NCBI RefSeq assembly: GCF_021191635.1
Contig: NZ_JAIWPR010000034.1
Span: 1 to 64,000, forward strand
Source of the DNA: Alterluteimonas quercicellularis
GTDB taxonomy: Bacteria > Pseudomonadota > Gammaproteobacteria > Xanthomonadales > Xanthomonadaceae
DNA length: 64,000 bases
Reading direction: 5' to 3'
The notes below the pieces were generated by a model, which was not told the origin of the DNA, made no database searches, and saw only the letters and a list, made by a program, of their open reading frames with translations. This document shows, one piece after another, positions 47,350 through 56,818 of this stretch. Within the stretch, counting starts at the first letter, position 1; each line of letters begins with the position of its first letter. A program made the position numbers and the translations under genes.

Positions 47350-49068
47350 CTACATGCGCTCGGGCGCTCCGACCCCCAGCAGGCCGAGGCCGTTGGCCAG
47401 CACCTGCCGGGTCGCCAGCGCCAGCGCCAGGCGCGCGTCGCGCACCTCGGCCTCGTCGACCAGGAACTGGTGGTCGTTGTAGTAGGACTGGAACGCCTGC
47501 GCGAGCTCGACCAGGTAGGCGGCGATCAGGTGCGGCTCGAGCTGGCGGCCGGCCGCCTCCACGGTCTCGGGCCAGCGCGAGAGGTCGGCGAGCAGGTCGC
47601 GGGTCGCCGCGCTGCCGAGGTCCGGCGCCTGCGCCAGGCCGTTATCGAGGTCGAAGGCGAGGCCGCGCTCGTCGAGCTGCCGCAGCAGGCCGCAGATGCG
47701 CGCGTGCGAGAGCTGCACGTAGTACACGGGATTGTCCAGCGACTGGCTGCGCGCCAGGTCGATGTCGAACACCAGCTGCGAGTCGGGCTTGCGCGCGATC
47801 AGGAACCAGCGCGTGGCGTCGCGGCCCGCCTCCTCGACGAGGTCGCGCAGGGTCAGGTAGCTGCCAGCGCGCTTGGACAGCTTCACCTCCTCGCCGCCGC
47901 GCATCACCGTGACCATCTGGTGCAGCACGTACTCCGGCCAGCCCGCCGGGATGCCCGCGTCGAGCGCCTGCAGGCCCGCCCTCACCCGGGCGAGGCTGCC
48001 GTGGTGGTCGGCGCCCAGCTCGGTGATGGCGCGCTCGTAGCCGCGCTGCCACTTCGACAGGTGGTAGGCGACGTCCGGCACGAAGTAGGTGTAGCTGCCG
48101 TCGGACTTGCGCATCACGCGGTTCTTGTCGTCGCCGAAGTCGGTCGAGCGCAGCCACAGCGCGCCGCCCTCCTCGTAGGTGTGGCCGTGGGCGACCAGCT
48201 CGCGCACCGTCTCCTCGACCTTGCCGTCGGCGTACAGCGAGGACTCCAGGAAGTAGACGTCGAAGGACACGCCGAAGGCGGCGAGGTCCTCGTTCTGCTC
48301 GCGGCGCAGGCTGGCCACGGCGAAGCGGCGGATCGCGTCGAGGTCGTCGGGGTCGTTCCGGCCCTCGACCGCATGGCCCTCGACCTCGACGCGGTCGCCG
48401 CGCAGGTAGGCGGCGGCGACCTCGGCGATGTAGTCGCCGTTGTAGGCGTCGGCCGGCCAGTCGGCGTCGCCGGGCCCGAAGCCGCGGGCGCGCGCCTGCA
48501 CCGAGCGGGCGAGGTTCTCGATCTGCACGCCGGCGTCGTTGTAGTAGTACTCGCGCGCCACGTCCCAGCCGTTGGCCTCGAGCACGCGGGCGATGCAGTC
48601 GCCGATCACGGCGGCGCGGCCGTGGCCCACGTGCAGCGGGCCGGTCGGGTTGGCCGAGACGTACTCCACCCCGGCGCGGCGGCCGGCGCCGGAGCCGTTG
48701 CGGCCGTAGGCCTCGCCCTGCGCGTGCACCGCGCGCAGCTGCGCCTGCCAGGCGGCCGGGGCGAGGCGGAAGTTGACGAAGCCCGGGCCGGCGATCTCGA
48801 CGCCGGCCAGCAGGTCGCTGGCCGGCAGCGCGTCGATGAGCGCCTGCGCCAGCGCGCGCGGGTTGCTGCGCGCCGGCTTCGCCAGCAGCATGGCGACGTT
48901 GGTGGAGAAGTCGCCGTGGCCGCGGTCCTTGGGACGCTCGACGACGAAGTCGGGCGAGGCGGTGTCGGCGGGCAGGGCGCCCTGGCGGCGCAGGGCGTCG
49001 AGGCCCTGCTCGATGAGGGCGCGGAGCTGGGATTTCACGGGCGGCGCGTGCGAAGACGGATCGCGCAT
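47350..49068 (-). CDS. argS: Arginyl-tRNA synthetase
   Basis: 572 residues. HVGHG is the HIGH motif (in [16 protein letters not shown]), [14 protein letters not shown] the KMSKS-like motif, and the C-terminal anticodon-binding domain ends near [12 protein letters not shown]. The start is unsettled: ATG at 49068 or GTG at 49038, which gives the usual [11 protein letters not shown] start. Essential and complete. Confidence 0.97.
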   Translation of the reverse strand: MRDPSSHAPPVKSQLRALIEQGLDALRRQGALPADTASPDFVVERPKDRGHGDFSTNVAMLLAKPARSNPRALAQALIDALPASDLLAGVEIAGPGFVNFRLAPAAWQAQLRAVHAQGEAYGRNGSGAGRRAGVEYVSANPTGPLHVGHGRAAVIGDCIARVLEANGWDVAREYYYNDAGVQIENLARSVQARARGFGPGDADWPADAYNGDYIAEVAAAYLRGDRVEVEGHAVEGRNDPDDLDAIRRFAVASLRREQNEDLAAFGVSFDVYFLESSLYADGKVEETVRELVAHGHTYEEGGALWLRSTDFGDDKNRVMRKSDGSYTYFVPDVAYHLSKWQRGYERAITELGADHHGSLARVRAGLQALDAGIPAGWPEYVLHQMVTVMRGGEEVKLSKRAGSYLTLRDLVEEAGRDATRWFLIARKPDSQLVFDIDLARSQSLDNPVYYVQLSHARICGLLRQLDERGLAFDLDNGLAQAPDLGSAATRDLLADLSRWPETVEAAGRQLEPHLIAAYLVELAQAFQSYYNDHQFLVDEAEVRDARLALALATRQVLANGLGLLGVGAPERM

Positions 49069-49100
49069 TCTAGCCGACGCGCCCGATCCGAGGCGCGGGC

Positions 49101-49442
49101 TCAGGCCGCGAGGCGCCATCCCCAGCCCGCCAGCGCGAGCAGCAGCGACAGCGCCACGGCCGGCGCCAGCGCGCGCGGCCGGTACGGCAGCAGGCCCAGG
49201 GCCAGCGCGGTGCCGGCCAGGGTCAGGCCGCCCAGCCACAGCAGCGGGCCGCGGTTCCAGCCCTCGGCGGCGACCGCGGCGGCGAAGGCCAGCGCCAGCA
49301 GCGTCCAGCCGCCCGTGCGCAGGCCGCGCAGGCGCGGCGGTGCGGCGCGCTCGCTGCCGTACAGGGCGGCATGGTGCTTGGGCAGCCCCGCGCACAGCAG
49401 GGCGAAGGCGGCGAAGCACAGCGACAGCGCGGCGAGCGTCAT
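49101..49442 (-). CDS. DUF3325 small membrane protein
   Basis: 113 residues with three or four hydrophobic helices ([53 protein letters not shown]). The KHHAALYG motif after the first helix marks DUF3325 proteins, which accompany PepSY proteins at siderophore receptors. It overlaps the PepSY gene by ATGA and is the last gene of the four-gene iron cluster. Confidence 0.82.
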   Translation of the reverse strand: MTLAALSLCFAAFALLCAGLPKHHAALYGSERAAPPRLRGLRTGGWTLLALAFAAAVAAEGWNRGPLLWLGGLTLAGTALALGLLPYRPRALAPAVALSLLLALAGWGWRLAA

Positions 49443-51037
49443 CCCGCGCTCCCGCCGGCGGTCGCCGCCTGCAGGGTGCGCTTCTGCGCCGCGGTGGGCG
49501 CGGGGCGCCAGCGCTGCATGCGCCGGCCGGCGACGCCGAGCGCGAGGCCCAGCCCCAGGCAGGCGAGGTCGACGCCGGCCAGGCCCCAGTCCCCGGCGGG
49601 CAGCGTGCGGCCCAGGTGCGCCCGGGTGGTGAGCGCGTTGAGCAGCGGCAGCAGCGCGAACAGCGCGGCGCCGGCGTAGAGCTGCCAGGCCCACATCGCG
49701 CGCCGGGGCCAGGCCAGCGCCGCGACCAGGGCCAGCGCCCAGGCCGCGAAGAAGACGCGCACCTCCTGCGCGGCGCGCTCGGCGGCGTCGAACGGGATCA
49801 GCCGGTTGGCCCAGAAGAAGGCGGCGAAGGCGATCGGCAGGCCGCCCACCGAACCGATGTTGAGCGCGTCCACCAGGCGCAGGCCGAAGCCGATGCGCCC
49901 CGCCTTGAGGTGCTGCGGACGCCGCTTGACCGCCCACAGCACGAGGCCGCTGGCGACCATCAGGCAGCCGAGCAGGCCGGAGCCGAACAGCAGCAGGCGC
50001 AGCCCGGGTCCGGCGAAGCGGCCCAGGTGCAGGCCGTACATCACGCCGTGGGTCTGGCTGGCGCCGCCCGGCGGCGCGCTGCGGGCGAGCACGTCGCCGG
50101 TGGCGGCGTCGAGGACGATCGAGGGCGCGCGGACCGAGAGCCGGCCGTCGATCCCGGGCTGGACCACCGCCACCGCGCTGGCGTCGCCGGGGTGGTGGAC
50201 GATGACCCGGCCCGGGGTGCGGTCCGGCCAGGCGATGCGGGCGGCCTCGAGCAGCCGCGCCGGCGACGGCAGCGCACCCGGTGCGCCGGCGGCCTCGCGC
50301 ACCTGCGCGCTGCCGTCCAGGGCCTCCTCGAAGAAGCGGTCGCTGCCTTCCGGGTAGGCCGCGTCGATCGCCCACGGCAGGTACATGAACATCAGGGTGA
50401 CCACGCCGGTGTAGGTGATCATCGCGTGGTAGGGCAGGGCGAGCACGGCGCTGACGTTGTGGAAGTCCAGCCACGAGCGCTGGCCCTTGCCGGGGCGGAA
50501 GGTGAAGAAGTCGGCGAAGATCTTCTTGTGGGTGATGACGCCGGTGACGATGGCCACCAGCATGAACATCGCGCACAAGCCCACGATCCAGCGCGCCCAT
50601 AGCACCGGGATGTAGTGCAGGTCGAAGTGCAGGCGGTAGAAGAAGTCGCCGCCGCGGGTGTCGCGCGCGGCCACCTCCTCGCCGGTGGCCGGATCCACCA
50701 GGGCGTTGCCGAAGCGCGCGCGGCGGTCGACCGGCCTGCCGTCGGCGGGCGCGGGGTTGCGCCAGAACATGGACAGCTGCGGCGAGCGCGCGGTGGGCAG
50801 CGCGACGTTCCACAGCTCGGCGCCGGCGGCGTGGCGTTCGAGGTAGCCGAAGGCGCGTGCCAGCGCGGCGTCCGGCGCCACCTGCGCGCGCGGCAGTTCC
50901 GGGCGCGTCCAGCGGCCGATCTCGTCGCGGTAGTAGCTGGCGGTGCCGGCCATGAAGATCAGCAGCAGCAGCCAGCCGACCAGCAGGCCGGTCCAGGTGT
51001 GCAGCCAGGCCATCGACTGGCGGAAGCCCTCCTTCAT
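49439..51037 (-). CDS. PepSY-domain inner-membrane protein (probable ferric-siderophore reductase)
   Basis: 532 residues from the ATG at 51037. Four or more membrane helices, starting with [28 protein letters not shown], and PepSY-associated segments ([59 protein letters not shown]). Conserved His in the helices could bind heme, as in FoxB/PiuB-type reductases that release iron from siderophores. It overlaps the genes on both sides. Confidence 0.88.
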   Translation of the reverse strand: MKEGFRQSMAWLHTWTGLLVGWLLLLIFMAGTASYYRDEIGRWTRPELPRAQVAPDAALARAFGYLERHAAGAELWNVALPTARSPQLSMFWRNPAPADGRPVDRRARFGNALVDPATGEEVAARDTRGGDFFYRLHFDLHYIPVLWARWIVGLCAMFMLVAIVTGVITHKKIFADFFTFRPGKGQRSWLDFHNVSAVLALPYHAMITYTGVVTLMFMYLPWAIDAAYPEGSDRFFEEALDGSAQVREAAGAPGALPSPARLLEAARIAWPDRTPGRVIVHHPGDASAVAVVQPGIDGRLSVRAPSIVLDAATGDVLARSAPPGGASQTHGVMYGLHLGRFAGPGLRLLLFGSGLLGCLMVASGLVLWAVKRRPQHLKAGRIGFGLRLVDALNIGSVGGLPIAFAAFFWANRLIPFDAAERAAQEVRVFFAAWALALVAALAWPRRAMWAWQLYAGAALFALLPLLNALTTRAHLGRTLPAGDWGLAGVDLACLGLGLALGVAGRRMQRWRPAPTAAQKRTLQAATAGGSAG

Positions 51038-51342
51038 GCCGCGCCCCCGAGCCAGCGCGCGAGCAGCCACATCGCCGCGGCCGGCGCGGCGATGCCGAGC
51101 CAGGCGCGGGCGGCGCTGCGCACGGCGAAGGCCCAGACCGCGGCGGCGGCGTAGAGCGCGATGCCGGTGAGGATGCCGGTCAGCGTCGCCTGCGCGCGCG
51201 GCATCGGCAGGGCCAGCGCCAGCAGCATGCTGGCCGAGGCCGCGAGCGCGTAGCCGCCGAGCAGCGCGGCGAGGCTGCGCGAGAGCACGCCGAGCCGGTA
51301 GGCGGCCAGCGACGCGGCGGGAGCGCGGGCGGCGCGGCTCAT
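51034..51342 (-). CDS. DUF3649 small membrane protein
   Basis: 102 residues, three hydrophobic helices (LAALLGGYALAASASMLLALAL, GILTGIALYAAAAVWAFAV, WLGIAAPAAAMWLLARWL). It matches the DUF3649 type that precedes PepSY proteins in iron clusters. Role unknown. It lies 37 bp after the receptor and overlaps the PepSY gene by ATGA. Confidence 0.82.
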   Translation of the reverse strand: MSRAARAPAASLAAYRLGVLSRSLAALLGGYALAASASMLLALALPMPRAQATLTGILTGIALYAAAAVWAFAVRSAARAWLGIAAPAAAMWLLARWLGGAA

Positions 51343-51379
51343 GCGGCGCCCGCGGGGGAGACGGCGGGATCGCGCACGG

Positions 51380-53680
51380 CTACAGCCTCCAGCGCAGGCT
51401 GAGCGTCCAGTTGCGCGGCTCGCCCCAGTACACGCCGTTGTAGAAGCCGACGTTGTTGTAGTACGCCTTGTCGAGCAGGTTGTTGACGTTGAGCTGGGCC
51501 GAGAGGCGGTCGCTGAAGCGCCAGCCGAGCATCGCGTTGACCAGCAGCACCGGCCCCTGCTCGATGCGCGAGCCTCGGGTGACCGGGTTGCCGTCGGCGT
51601 CGAACTCGCCGGTGGGCTGCTGCGGCCAGCCGGTGCCGCCGCCGGCGTCGCGGTACAGCCGGCTCTGCCAGGTGACGCCGCCGCCGACGCTCAGCCGGTG
51701 CCAGGCGCCGGCGGGTCGGAAGCTGGTGAACAGCCGCAGGCTGTCCTCGGGCACGGTGGTGTTCAGGCGCACGCCGTCGCGGTCGCGGATCACCGCGTGG
51801 GTGTAGCCGCCGCCGAGGTGCCAGCCTTCGCGCAGGCTGCCCTGCACCTCCAGTTCGAAACCGCGCACCTCGCTGCCCTTGCCCGTGGCGCGGTAGGCCT
51901 GGCTGCCGTCTGGTAGCGAGTTGGGCGGCACCGAATCGTCCACCTCGGCGACGTTGTCCTTCTCGCCGCGGAACACCGCGGCCGAGGCGTTGAGCAGGCC
52001 GTCGAAGAACGCGCCCTTGAGGCCGGCCTCCCAGTTGTCGCCGACCACCGGCTCCAGGTACTCGTCGTTGCGGTCGCGGTAGTTCTGCGGCTGGAAGATG
52101 TCGGTGTAGCTGGCGTAGGCGCTGAGGGCGTCGGTGAAGTCCCAGATCAGGCCGGCGTAGGGCGTGAACACGTCGTCCGGGCGGTAGCCGCCGGTCCGCG
52201 TGCCGGTGCGGTTGCCCTGCGCGTCGTAGGTGTGGTTCCAGCTGCGCGTCTCCCAGCTGCCGTAGCGCGCGCCCACCACCGCGGTCAGCGGCTCGGTCAG
52301 CGACAGCCGCGAGGCGAGGTAGCCGGCCTTCTGGGTCAGCTCGGATTCCGAGGCCGGGTAGGGCCGCACGACGGTGGGCAGCAGCGGCACGTCGCCGTCG
52401 AAGTCGCGCCAGTCGGGGATGACCGCGTAGCCGGGCGGGACATCGAGGTACTCCACCAGCGGGGTGTGGCCCTCGCGCCGCGATTCGCCGTAGCCGGCCA
52501 GCAGCTCGTGGTCGCGCCCGAACAGCCGGAACGGGCCGGAGAGGTTGAGGTCGACGACCTCCATCTTCTCGCCGTAGGCGAAATGGCTGGTCCAGGCGCC
52601 GACGCCGCTGCCGTCGACGGGATCGGGGTAGCCGGCACCGCCGTAGTAGACGCGGCCGTCGGTGTCGCGCTCGGCGCGCGAGTAGGCGAGCTGGGCCGAC
52701 CAGCCGTTGCCGAAGACGTGGGAGAGCCGCGCGAACGCGGTGTCCTCGACGATCGGCCAGCTGCTCCATTCCGCCGACAGGTTGGCCGAGCGCGGCAGGT
52801 GGGCCAGGGTGCCGTCGTCGTTCCAGTACGGCAGCACGCCCCAGGTCACGCCGTAGGTGCGCGGCGCCTGGTACTCGTAGCCGACTTCCAGCAGGGTGTC
52901 GTCGGTGAGGTCGGCCTGCACGATGCCGTAGAAGACGTCCTTGTCCTGCCGGTAGCGGTCGCGGAACGAATCGCTCTGCTGCTTGGCGGCCACCACGCGG
53001 GCGCGGATGCGTCCGTCCAGCGCGAGCGGCCCGCCGATGTCGGCTTCCAGCCGGTGGTTGTTCCAGCGCCCCACGGTGATGGCGCCGCCGGCCTGGAAGG
53101 TGTCGCCGGGCCGCTTGCGCACGAAGTTGACCACGCCGGACGGATCGCCGGCGCCGGTGGTCAGCCCGGTGGCGCCGCGCACGACCTCGATGCGCTCGTA
53201 GATCGCGCTGTCGGTGTTGGTGCGCACGCTGCCGCCGAAGGTGTTGAGCATCCCGTCGACCTGGAAGTTGGTGATGTTGTAGCCGCGCGAGACGAAGCTG
53301 ATGCGCTCGCTGTCGGTCACCGAGACCTGCACGCCGGGGACCTGCGCCATGATGTCGTTGAGCGCGAACAGGCCGAGGTCGTCCAGCCGGCCGCGGGTGA
53401 GCACGGTGACCGACTGCGGGGTCCGCCGCAGCGGCAGGGCGAGGCCGGTGGCGGCCGACGCGTCCTGCACCGCGTAGGAGCCGGCCGGCAGGCGCCGCCC
53501 GGTGACTTCGAGGGTATCGAGCGTGCGCGCGGTGGGGGCCTGCGCCGCCGCGTCGTCGTCGGCAGGCGGCGTTGCGGCGTGGGCGGCCGCGATGGCGGCG
53601 AGCGCCAGGGCGGCGGACAGCGCGGTGCGCGGGAAGCGGGCGCGCACGCAGGCAGCGCGCGCGGGGCGACGACGGGTCAT
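51380..53680 (-). CDS. TonB-dependent siderophore receptor
   Basis: 766 residues. Signal peptide about 1-35; then a short segment with LDTLEVTG, a plug domain (RRTPQSVTVLTRGRLDDLGLFALNDIMAQVPGV and FVSRGYNITNFQVDGM, about 80-150) and a 22-strand barrel ending in LSLRWRL. The plug sequence resembles the FhuE/FpvA hydroxamate-type receptors. A strong AGGAG lies 6 nt before the ATG. A Fur-box-like site lies about 365 bp upstream. Confidence 0.94.
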   Translation of the reverse strand: MTRRRPARAACVRARFPRTALSAALALAAIAAAHAATPPADDDAAAQAPTARTLDTLEVTGRRLPAGSYAVQDASAATGLALPLRRTPQSVTVLTRGRLDDLGLFALNDIMAQVPGVQVSVTDSERISFVSRGYNITNFQVDGMLNTFGGSVRTNTDSAIYERIEVVRGATGLTTGAGDPSGVVNFVRKRPGDTFQAGGAITVGRWNNHRLEADIGGPLALDGRIRARVVAAKQQSDSFRDRYRQDKDVFYGIVQADLTDDTLLEVGYEYQAPRTYGVTWGVLPYWNDDGTLAHLPRSANLSAEWSSWPIVEDTAFARLSHVFGNGWSAQLAYSRAERDTDGRVYYGGAGYPDPVDGSGVGAWTSHFAYGEKMEVVDLNLSGPFRLFGRDHELLAGYGESRREGHTPLVEYLDVPPGYAVIPDWRDFDGDVPLLPTVVRPYPASESELTQKAGYLASRLSLTEPLTAVVGARYGSWETRSWNHTYDAQGNRTGTRTGGYRPDDVFTPYAGLIWDFTDALSAYASYTDIFQPQNYRDRNDEYLEPVVGDNWEAGLKGAFFDGLLNASAAVFRGEKDNVAEVDDSVPPNSLPDGSQAYRATGKGSEVRGFELEVQGSLREGWHLGGGYTHAVIRDRDGVRLNTTVPEDSLRLFTSFRPAGAWHRLSVGGGVTWQSRLYRDAGGGTGWPQQPTGEFDADGNPVTRGSRIEQGPVLLVNAMLGWRFSDRLSAQLNVNNLLDKAYYNNVGFYNGVYWGEPRNWTLSLRWRL

Positions 53681-54089
53681 GGAAGCTCCTGAGCGGGGAA
53701 GGATGCGGCGCGGCCGCGGGGCGCGAGGGCCGTTCCGGGGCAGGCGATGGCGATGCCGGGCGGCGACGCGGAAGACGGCCGGCGAGGCGCCGGAGCGGCG
53801 GCGGCCGGTTGCGCCTGGCGGCGGGTCGCAGGAGCGGGAAGGAGCGACGTCACGTTCGGTTTCACCATCTGCCGGACCGGCGGCGGATGGCTGACCGGGG
53901 GATCGTTTTTTCGAAGGCCGGACCGCGTTCCTCCTGGGCGTCGCGGAGCCGGTGCCTGCCCCGGGCCGCGCCTGTCGGGGGCGGCGCGGCCCGAGAGGTG
54001 CCGGTCCTCGGCAGGGAAGGTCCGTCCCTGCCCGGGTCAGGGCGGAATGATACTCATTGTCGAATGGAATGTGTGGCCGGCCGGGTCCG
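53681..54089. other. Leader region between receptor and radC
   Basis: 409 bp with no convincing gene. A 63-codon frame on the minus strand (53677-53868) ends in ATGA over the receptor start but has no ribosome-binding site. A Fur-box-like sequence lies near the far end, implying a long 5' leader if it marks the promoter. No riboswitch family was recognised. Confidence 0.6.
54043..54061 (-). promoter_or_regulatory. Fur-box-like sequence
   Basis: CGGAATGATACTCATTGTC is centred on the perfect palindrome AATGA-TAC-TCATT and agrees with the Fur consensus at about 14 of 19 positions. It is the only AT-rich block between radC and the siderophore receptor. Confidence 0.65.
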
Positions 54090-54764
54090 TCAGAGCTGCC
54101 CGCGCGCGGCCATCGAGATCGGCGGGCCGTCGCCGATGATGAAGTGGTCGAGGAGGCGGATGTCGACCAGCTTCAATGCCTGCTTGAGCTGGCCCGTGAC
54201 ATGGAGATCGGCGGGACTGGGTTCGGCATTGCCGCTGGGGTGGTTGTGACCCACGATCACGGCCGCTGCGTTGTGCCGCAGGGCGCGTCGGACCACCTCG
54301 CGCAGGTGGACCTCGGTGCTGTCGATGGTGCCCCGGAACAGTTCTTCGAACTTCACTGCCCGGTTGCGCGTGTCCAGGAACAGCGCGGCGAAGATCTCGC
54401 GCGGGCGATGGCGCAGGCGCTGGGCGAAGTAGCGGCCGGCCGAGGAAGGGTCGCTGAACGGGTCGCCTCGCTTCAGGTCGCTGTCCAGGTAGCGTTTGCC
54501 GAGTTCCAGCGCGGCCGCGAGGCAGGATGCGCGCGCCAGCCCGATCCCGGGCAGCCTCGTCAGCTGGATCGGGCTGCGTTCGAGCAGAGCGCGCAGCGAA
54601 CCATGCCTCCGCAGGAGTCCGCGCCCGGTCGCGATCGCGTCCTCGCCGTTGACACCGCTGCCGATGAAGACGGCCAGCAGTTCGGCATCGGACAGCGCGG
54701 CGGCGCCGTGCTTCATGATCTTCTCACGTGGACGTTCGGTTTCGGGCCAGTCGCGGATACGCAT
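54090..54764 (-). CDS. radC: RadC/MPN-JAMM family protein
   Basis: 224 residues from the ATG at 54764 (AAGGAG 9 nt upstream). The N-terminal part has a helix-hairpin-helix (LTRLPGIGLARASCLAAALELGKRY) and the C-terminal domain the JAMM metal motif HNHPSGNAEPSPAD with EVHLREVVRRAL. Despite the name, DNA repair function is doubtful; the domain is metallopeptidase-like. It is divergent from coaC, the conserved radC/coaBC arrangement. Confidence 0.95.
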   Translation of the reverse strand: MRIRDWPETERPREKIMKHGAAALSDAELLAVFIGSGVNGEDAIATGRGLLRRHGSLRALLERSPIQLTRLPGIGLARASCLAAALELGKRYLDSDLKRGDPFSDPSSAGRYFAQRLRHRPREIFAALFLDTRNRAVKFEELFRGTIDSTEVHLREVVRRALRHNAAAVIVGHNHPSGNAEPSPADLHVTGQLKQALKLVDIRLLDHFIIGDGPPISMAARGQL

Positions 54765-54955
54765 GCGGGAACTCCTTGGGAGAGGGCGCCACGGCGGACG
54801 GCCGGCACGGCGAGGGGAGGGACCGTGCGGGCGGGCCGCCGCGCCGTGGCGCTTGGTCCCATTGAAGCGCGCCGCGGGCGGGCGGACAGCAGGTCGGACG
54901 CTTGGCATCGGGTAAGCTGTCCGCCCGTGTTCCTGTCGGACTTCTTCCCAAGCGG

Positions 54956-55519
54956 ATGAGCGCCCCCCCCTCGCCTCTGCATGGCCTGCTGCAGGACCAG
55001 CGGGTGCTGGTCTGCGTCGGCGGCGGCATCGCCGCCTACAAGGCCGCCGACCTCGTGCGGCGCCTGCGCGACGCCGGGGCCCGGGTGCGGGTGGCGATGA
55101 CCGAGAACGCCCAGCGCTTCGTCGGCACCGCCACGTTCCAGGCGGTGTCCGGCGAACCGGTGCGCACCTCGCTGTGGGACGCGGCGGCGGAGGCCGCCAT
55201 GGGCCACCTGGAGCTGGCGCAGTGGGCCGACCGCGTGGTGGTCGCCCCCGCCACCGCCGACCTGATCGCGCGCCTGGCGCACGGCTTCGCCGACGACCTG
55301 GTCGCCACCCTGTGCCTGGCCACCGACGCGCCGGTGGCCATCGCCCCGGCGATGAACCACCGCATGTGGCGGCATCCCGCCACCCAGGCCAACGTCCGCA
55401 CGCTGCGCGAGCGCGGGGTGCAGGTGATCGGCCCCGACGACGGCCCGCTGGCCGAGGGCGAGTCCGGCCCGGGCCGCCTCAGGGAGCCGGACGCGATCGT
55501 GCGCGAGCTGGCAGGATGA
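54956..55519 (+). CDS. coaC: Phosphopantothenoylcysteine decarboxylase (CoaC half, separate ORF)
   Basis: 187 residues. The flavoprotein pattern is clear: GGGIAAYKAADLVRRLRDAG, GHLELAQWADRVVVAPATAD with the active His, and the PAMNHRMW motif. The substrate flap reads DDGPLAEGESGPGRLREP; the Cys found in the E. coli flap (ACGDIGPGR) is Glu here. CoaC decarboxylates phosphopantothenoylcysteine in coenzyme A synthesis. Normally it is fused to CoaB; here a TGA at 55517 ends it. Confidence 0.88.
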   Translation: MSAPPSPLHGLLQDQRVLVCVGGGIAAYKAADLVRRLRDAGARVRVAMTENAQRFVGTATFQAVSGEPVRTSLWDAAAEAAMGHLELAQWADRVVVAPATADLIARLAHGFADDLVATLCLATDAPVAIAPAMNHRMWRHPATQANVRTLRERGVQVIGPDDGPLAEGESGPGRLREPDAIVRELAG

Positions 55520-56160
55520 GCGTGCCGCTAGACGGGCGGCGCATCGTGGTCAGCGCCGGCCCGACCTACGAGGACATCGACCCGGTCCGCTTCGTCGGCA
55601 ACCGCAGCAGCGGGAAGATGGGCTTCGCGGTGGCCGCGGCCGCGGCGCGGCGCGGCGCCGAGGTGGTGCTGGTGGCCGGCCCGGTGGCGCTCGCCACGCC
55701 GGCGGGCGCGAGGCGCGTGGACGTGCGCTCGGCGGCGCAGATGCGCGAGGCGGTGTTCGCCGCGCTGCCGGCCGACGCCTACATCGGCGCCGCCGCCGTG
55801 GCGGACTACACGCCGCGCCACCCCTCGCCCGACAAGGTCAAGAAGACCGGCGAGACGCTGGTGCTGGAGCTGGTGCGCACGCCCGACATCCTGGCCGAGC
55901 TGGGCGTGCACGCGCTGCGCCCGCGGCGCCTGGTCGGGTTCGCCGCCGAGACCGGCGACGTCGCGCGCTACGCGCAGGACAAGCTGGCCCGCAAGCGCCT
56001 GGACATGATCGCCGCCAACCGCGTCGGCGTCGCCGGCCAGGGCTTCGAGGGCGACGACAACGCCCTGGTCGTGTACTGGCCCGGCGGCGAGCGCGCGCTG
56101 GGCCCGGCGCCCAAGACCGAACTGGCCGAGCGCCTGCTCGACCTCGTCTTCCCCGATTGA
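55516..56160 (+). CDS. coaB: Phosphopantothenate-cysteine ligase (CoaB half, separate ORF)
   Basis: 214 residues. [44 protein letters not shown] and NRVG are the CoaB motifs. It joins cysteine to phosphopantothenate using CTP. The ATG overlaps the coaC stop (ATGA), and the two proteins would join with an ordinary linker if read through, so this is either a real gene fission or one frameshift. Followed by dut and algC as in relatives. Confidence 0.9.
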   Translation: MSVPLDGRRIVVSAGPTYEDIDPVRFVGNRSSGKMGFAVAAAAARRGAEVVLVAGPVALATPAGARRVDVRSAAQMREAVFAALPADAYIGAAAVADYTPRHPSPDKVKKTGETLVLELVRTPDILAELGVHALRPRRLVGFAAETGDVARYAQDKLARKRLDMIAANRVGVAGQGFEGDDNALVVYWPGGERALGPAPKTELAERLLDLVFPD

Positions 56161-56200
56161 ACCCCGCCGGCGCCCGGCGCCGGCCCAGCACGGAGCCCGC

Positions 56201-56665
56201 GTGTCCGCCCACCATGTCCTCCAGGTCCGCCGCCTCGACCCGCGCTACGGCGCCGACTGGCCGCTGCCCGCCTACGCGACCTCCGGCAGCGCCGGCCTCG
56301 ACCTGCGCGCGGCCCTCGACGCCGAACTGACCCTGCAGCCCGGCGACGCCGCGCTGGTCCCGACCGGCCTGGCGATCCACATCGCCGATCCCGGCCTGTG
56401 CGCGGTGATCCTGCCGCGCTCGGGGCTGGGCCACCGCCACGGCATCGTGATGGGCAACGGCACCGGGCTGATCGACGCCGACTACCAGGGCCCGCTGATG
56501 ATCAGCGCCTGGAACCGCGGGCGCGAACCCTACGCGATCGCGCCCGGCGATCGCATCGCGCAGCTGGTGCTGCTGCCGGTGGTGCGCGCCGAGCTCGCGC
56601 TGGTCGACGACTTCGAGGAGAGCGCGCGTGGCGCCGGCGGGTTCGGCCATACCGGGCTGCGCTGA
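56201..56665 (+). CDS. dut: dUTP diphosphatase
   Basis: 154 residues, GTG start. The five dUTPase motifs are present: [47 protein letters not shown] and the C-terminal [10 protein letters not shown] that closes over the active site. It removes dUTP and supplies dUMP. It lies between coaB and algC. Confidence 0.97.
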   Translation: MSAHHVLQVRRLDPRYGADWPLPAYATSGSAGLDLRAALDAELTLQPGDAALVPTGLAIHIADPGLCAVILPRSGLGHRHGIVMGNGTGLIDADYQGPLMISAWNRGREPYAIAPGDRIAQLVLLPVVRAELALVDDFEESARGAGGFGHTGLR

Positions 56666-56818
56666 ACGCCGCGACGCCGGCCGCGGTACCCGCGGCTGCG
56701 CAATCGCGCTAGGGTATGCGGCGCATGGGCGGCGCCGGCACGGCGCTGCGCCGGCGCGCGGATCGCGGGCGGTACGGCCGCGGCCCGCGGCGGACAGGCC
56801 CGTCAGGGGGACAACAGG

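Noticed and set aside
53677-53868. 63-codon ORF ending over the receptor start
   Set aside because: No ribosome-binding site and Pro/Ala-rich composition; kept only as a possible leader feature.
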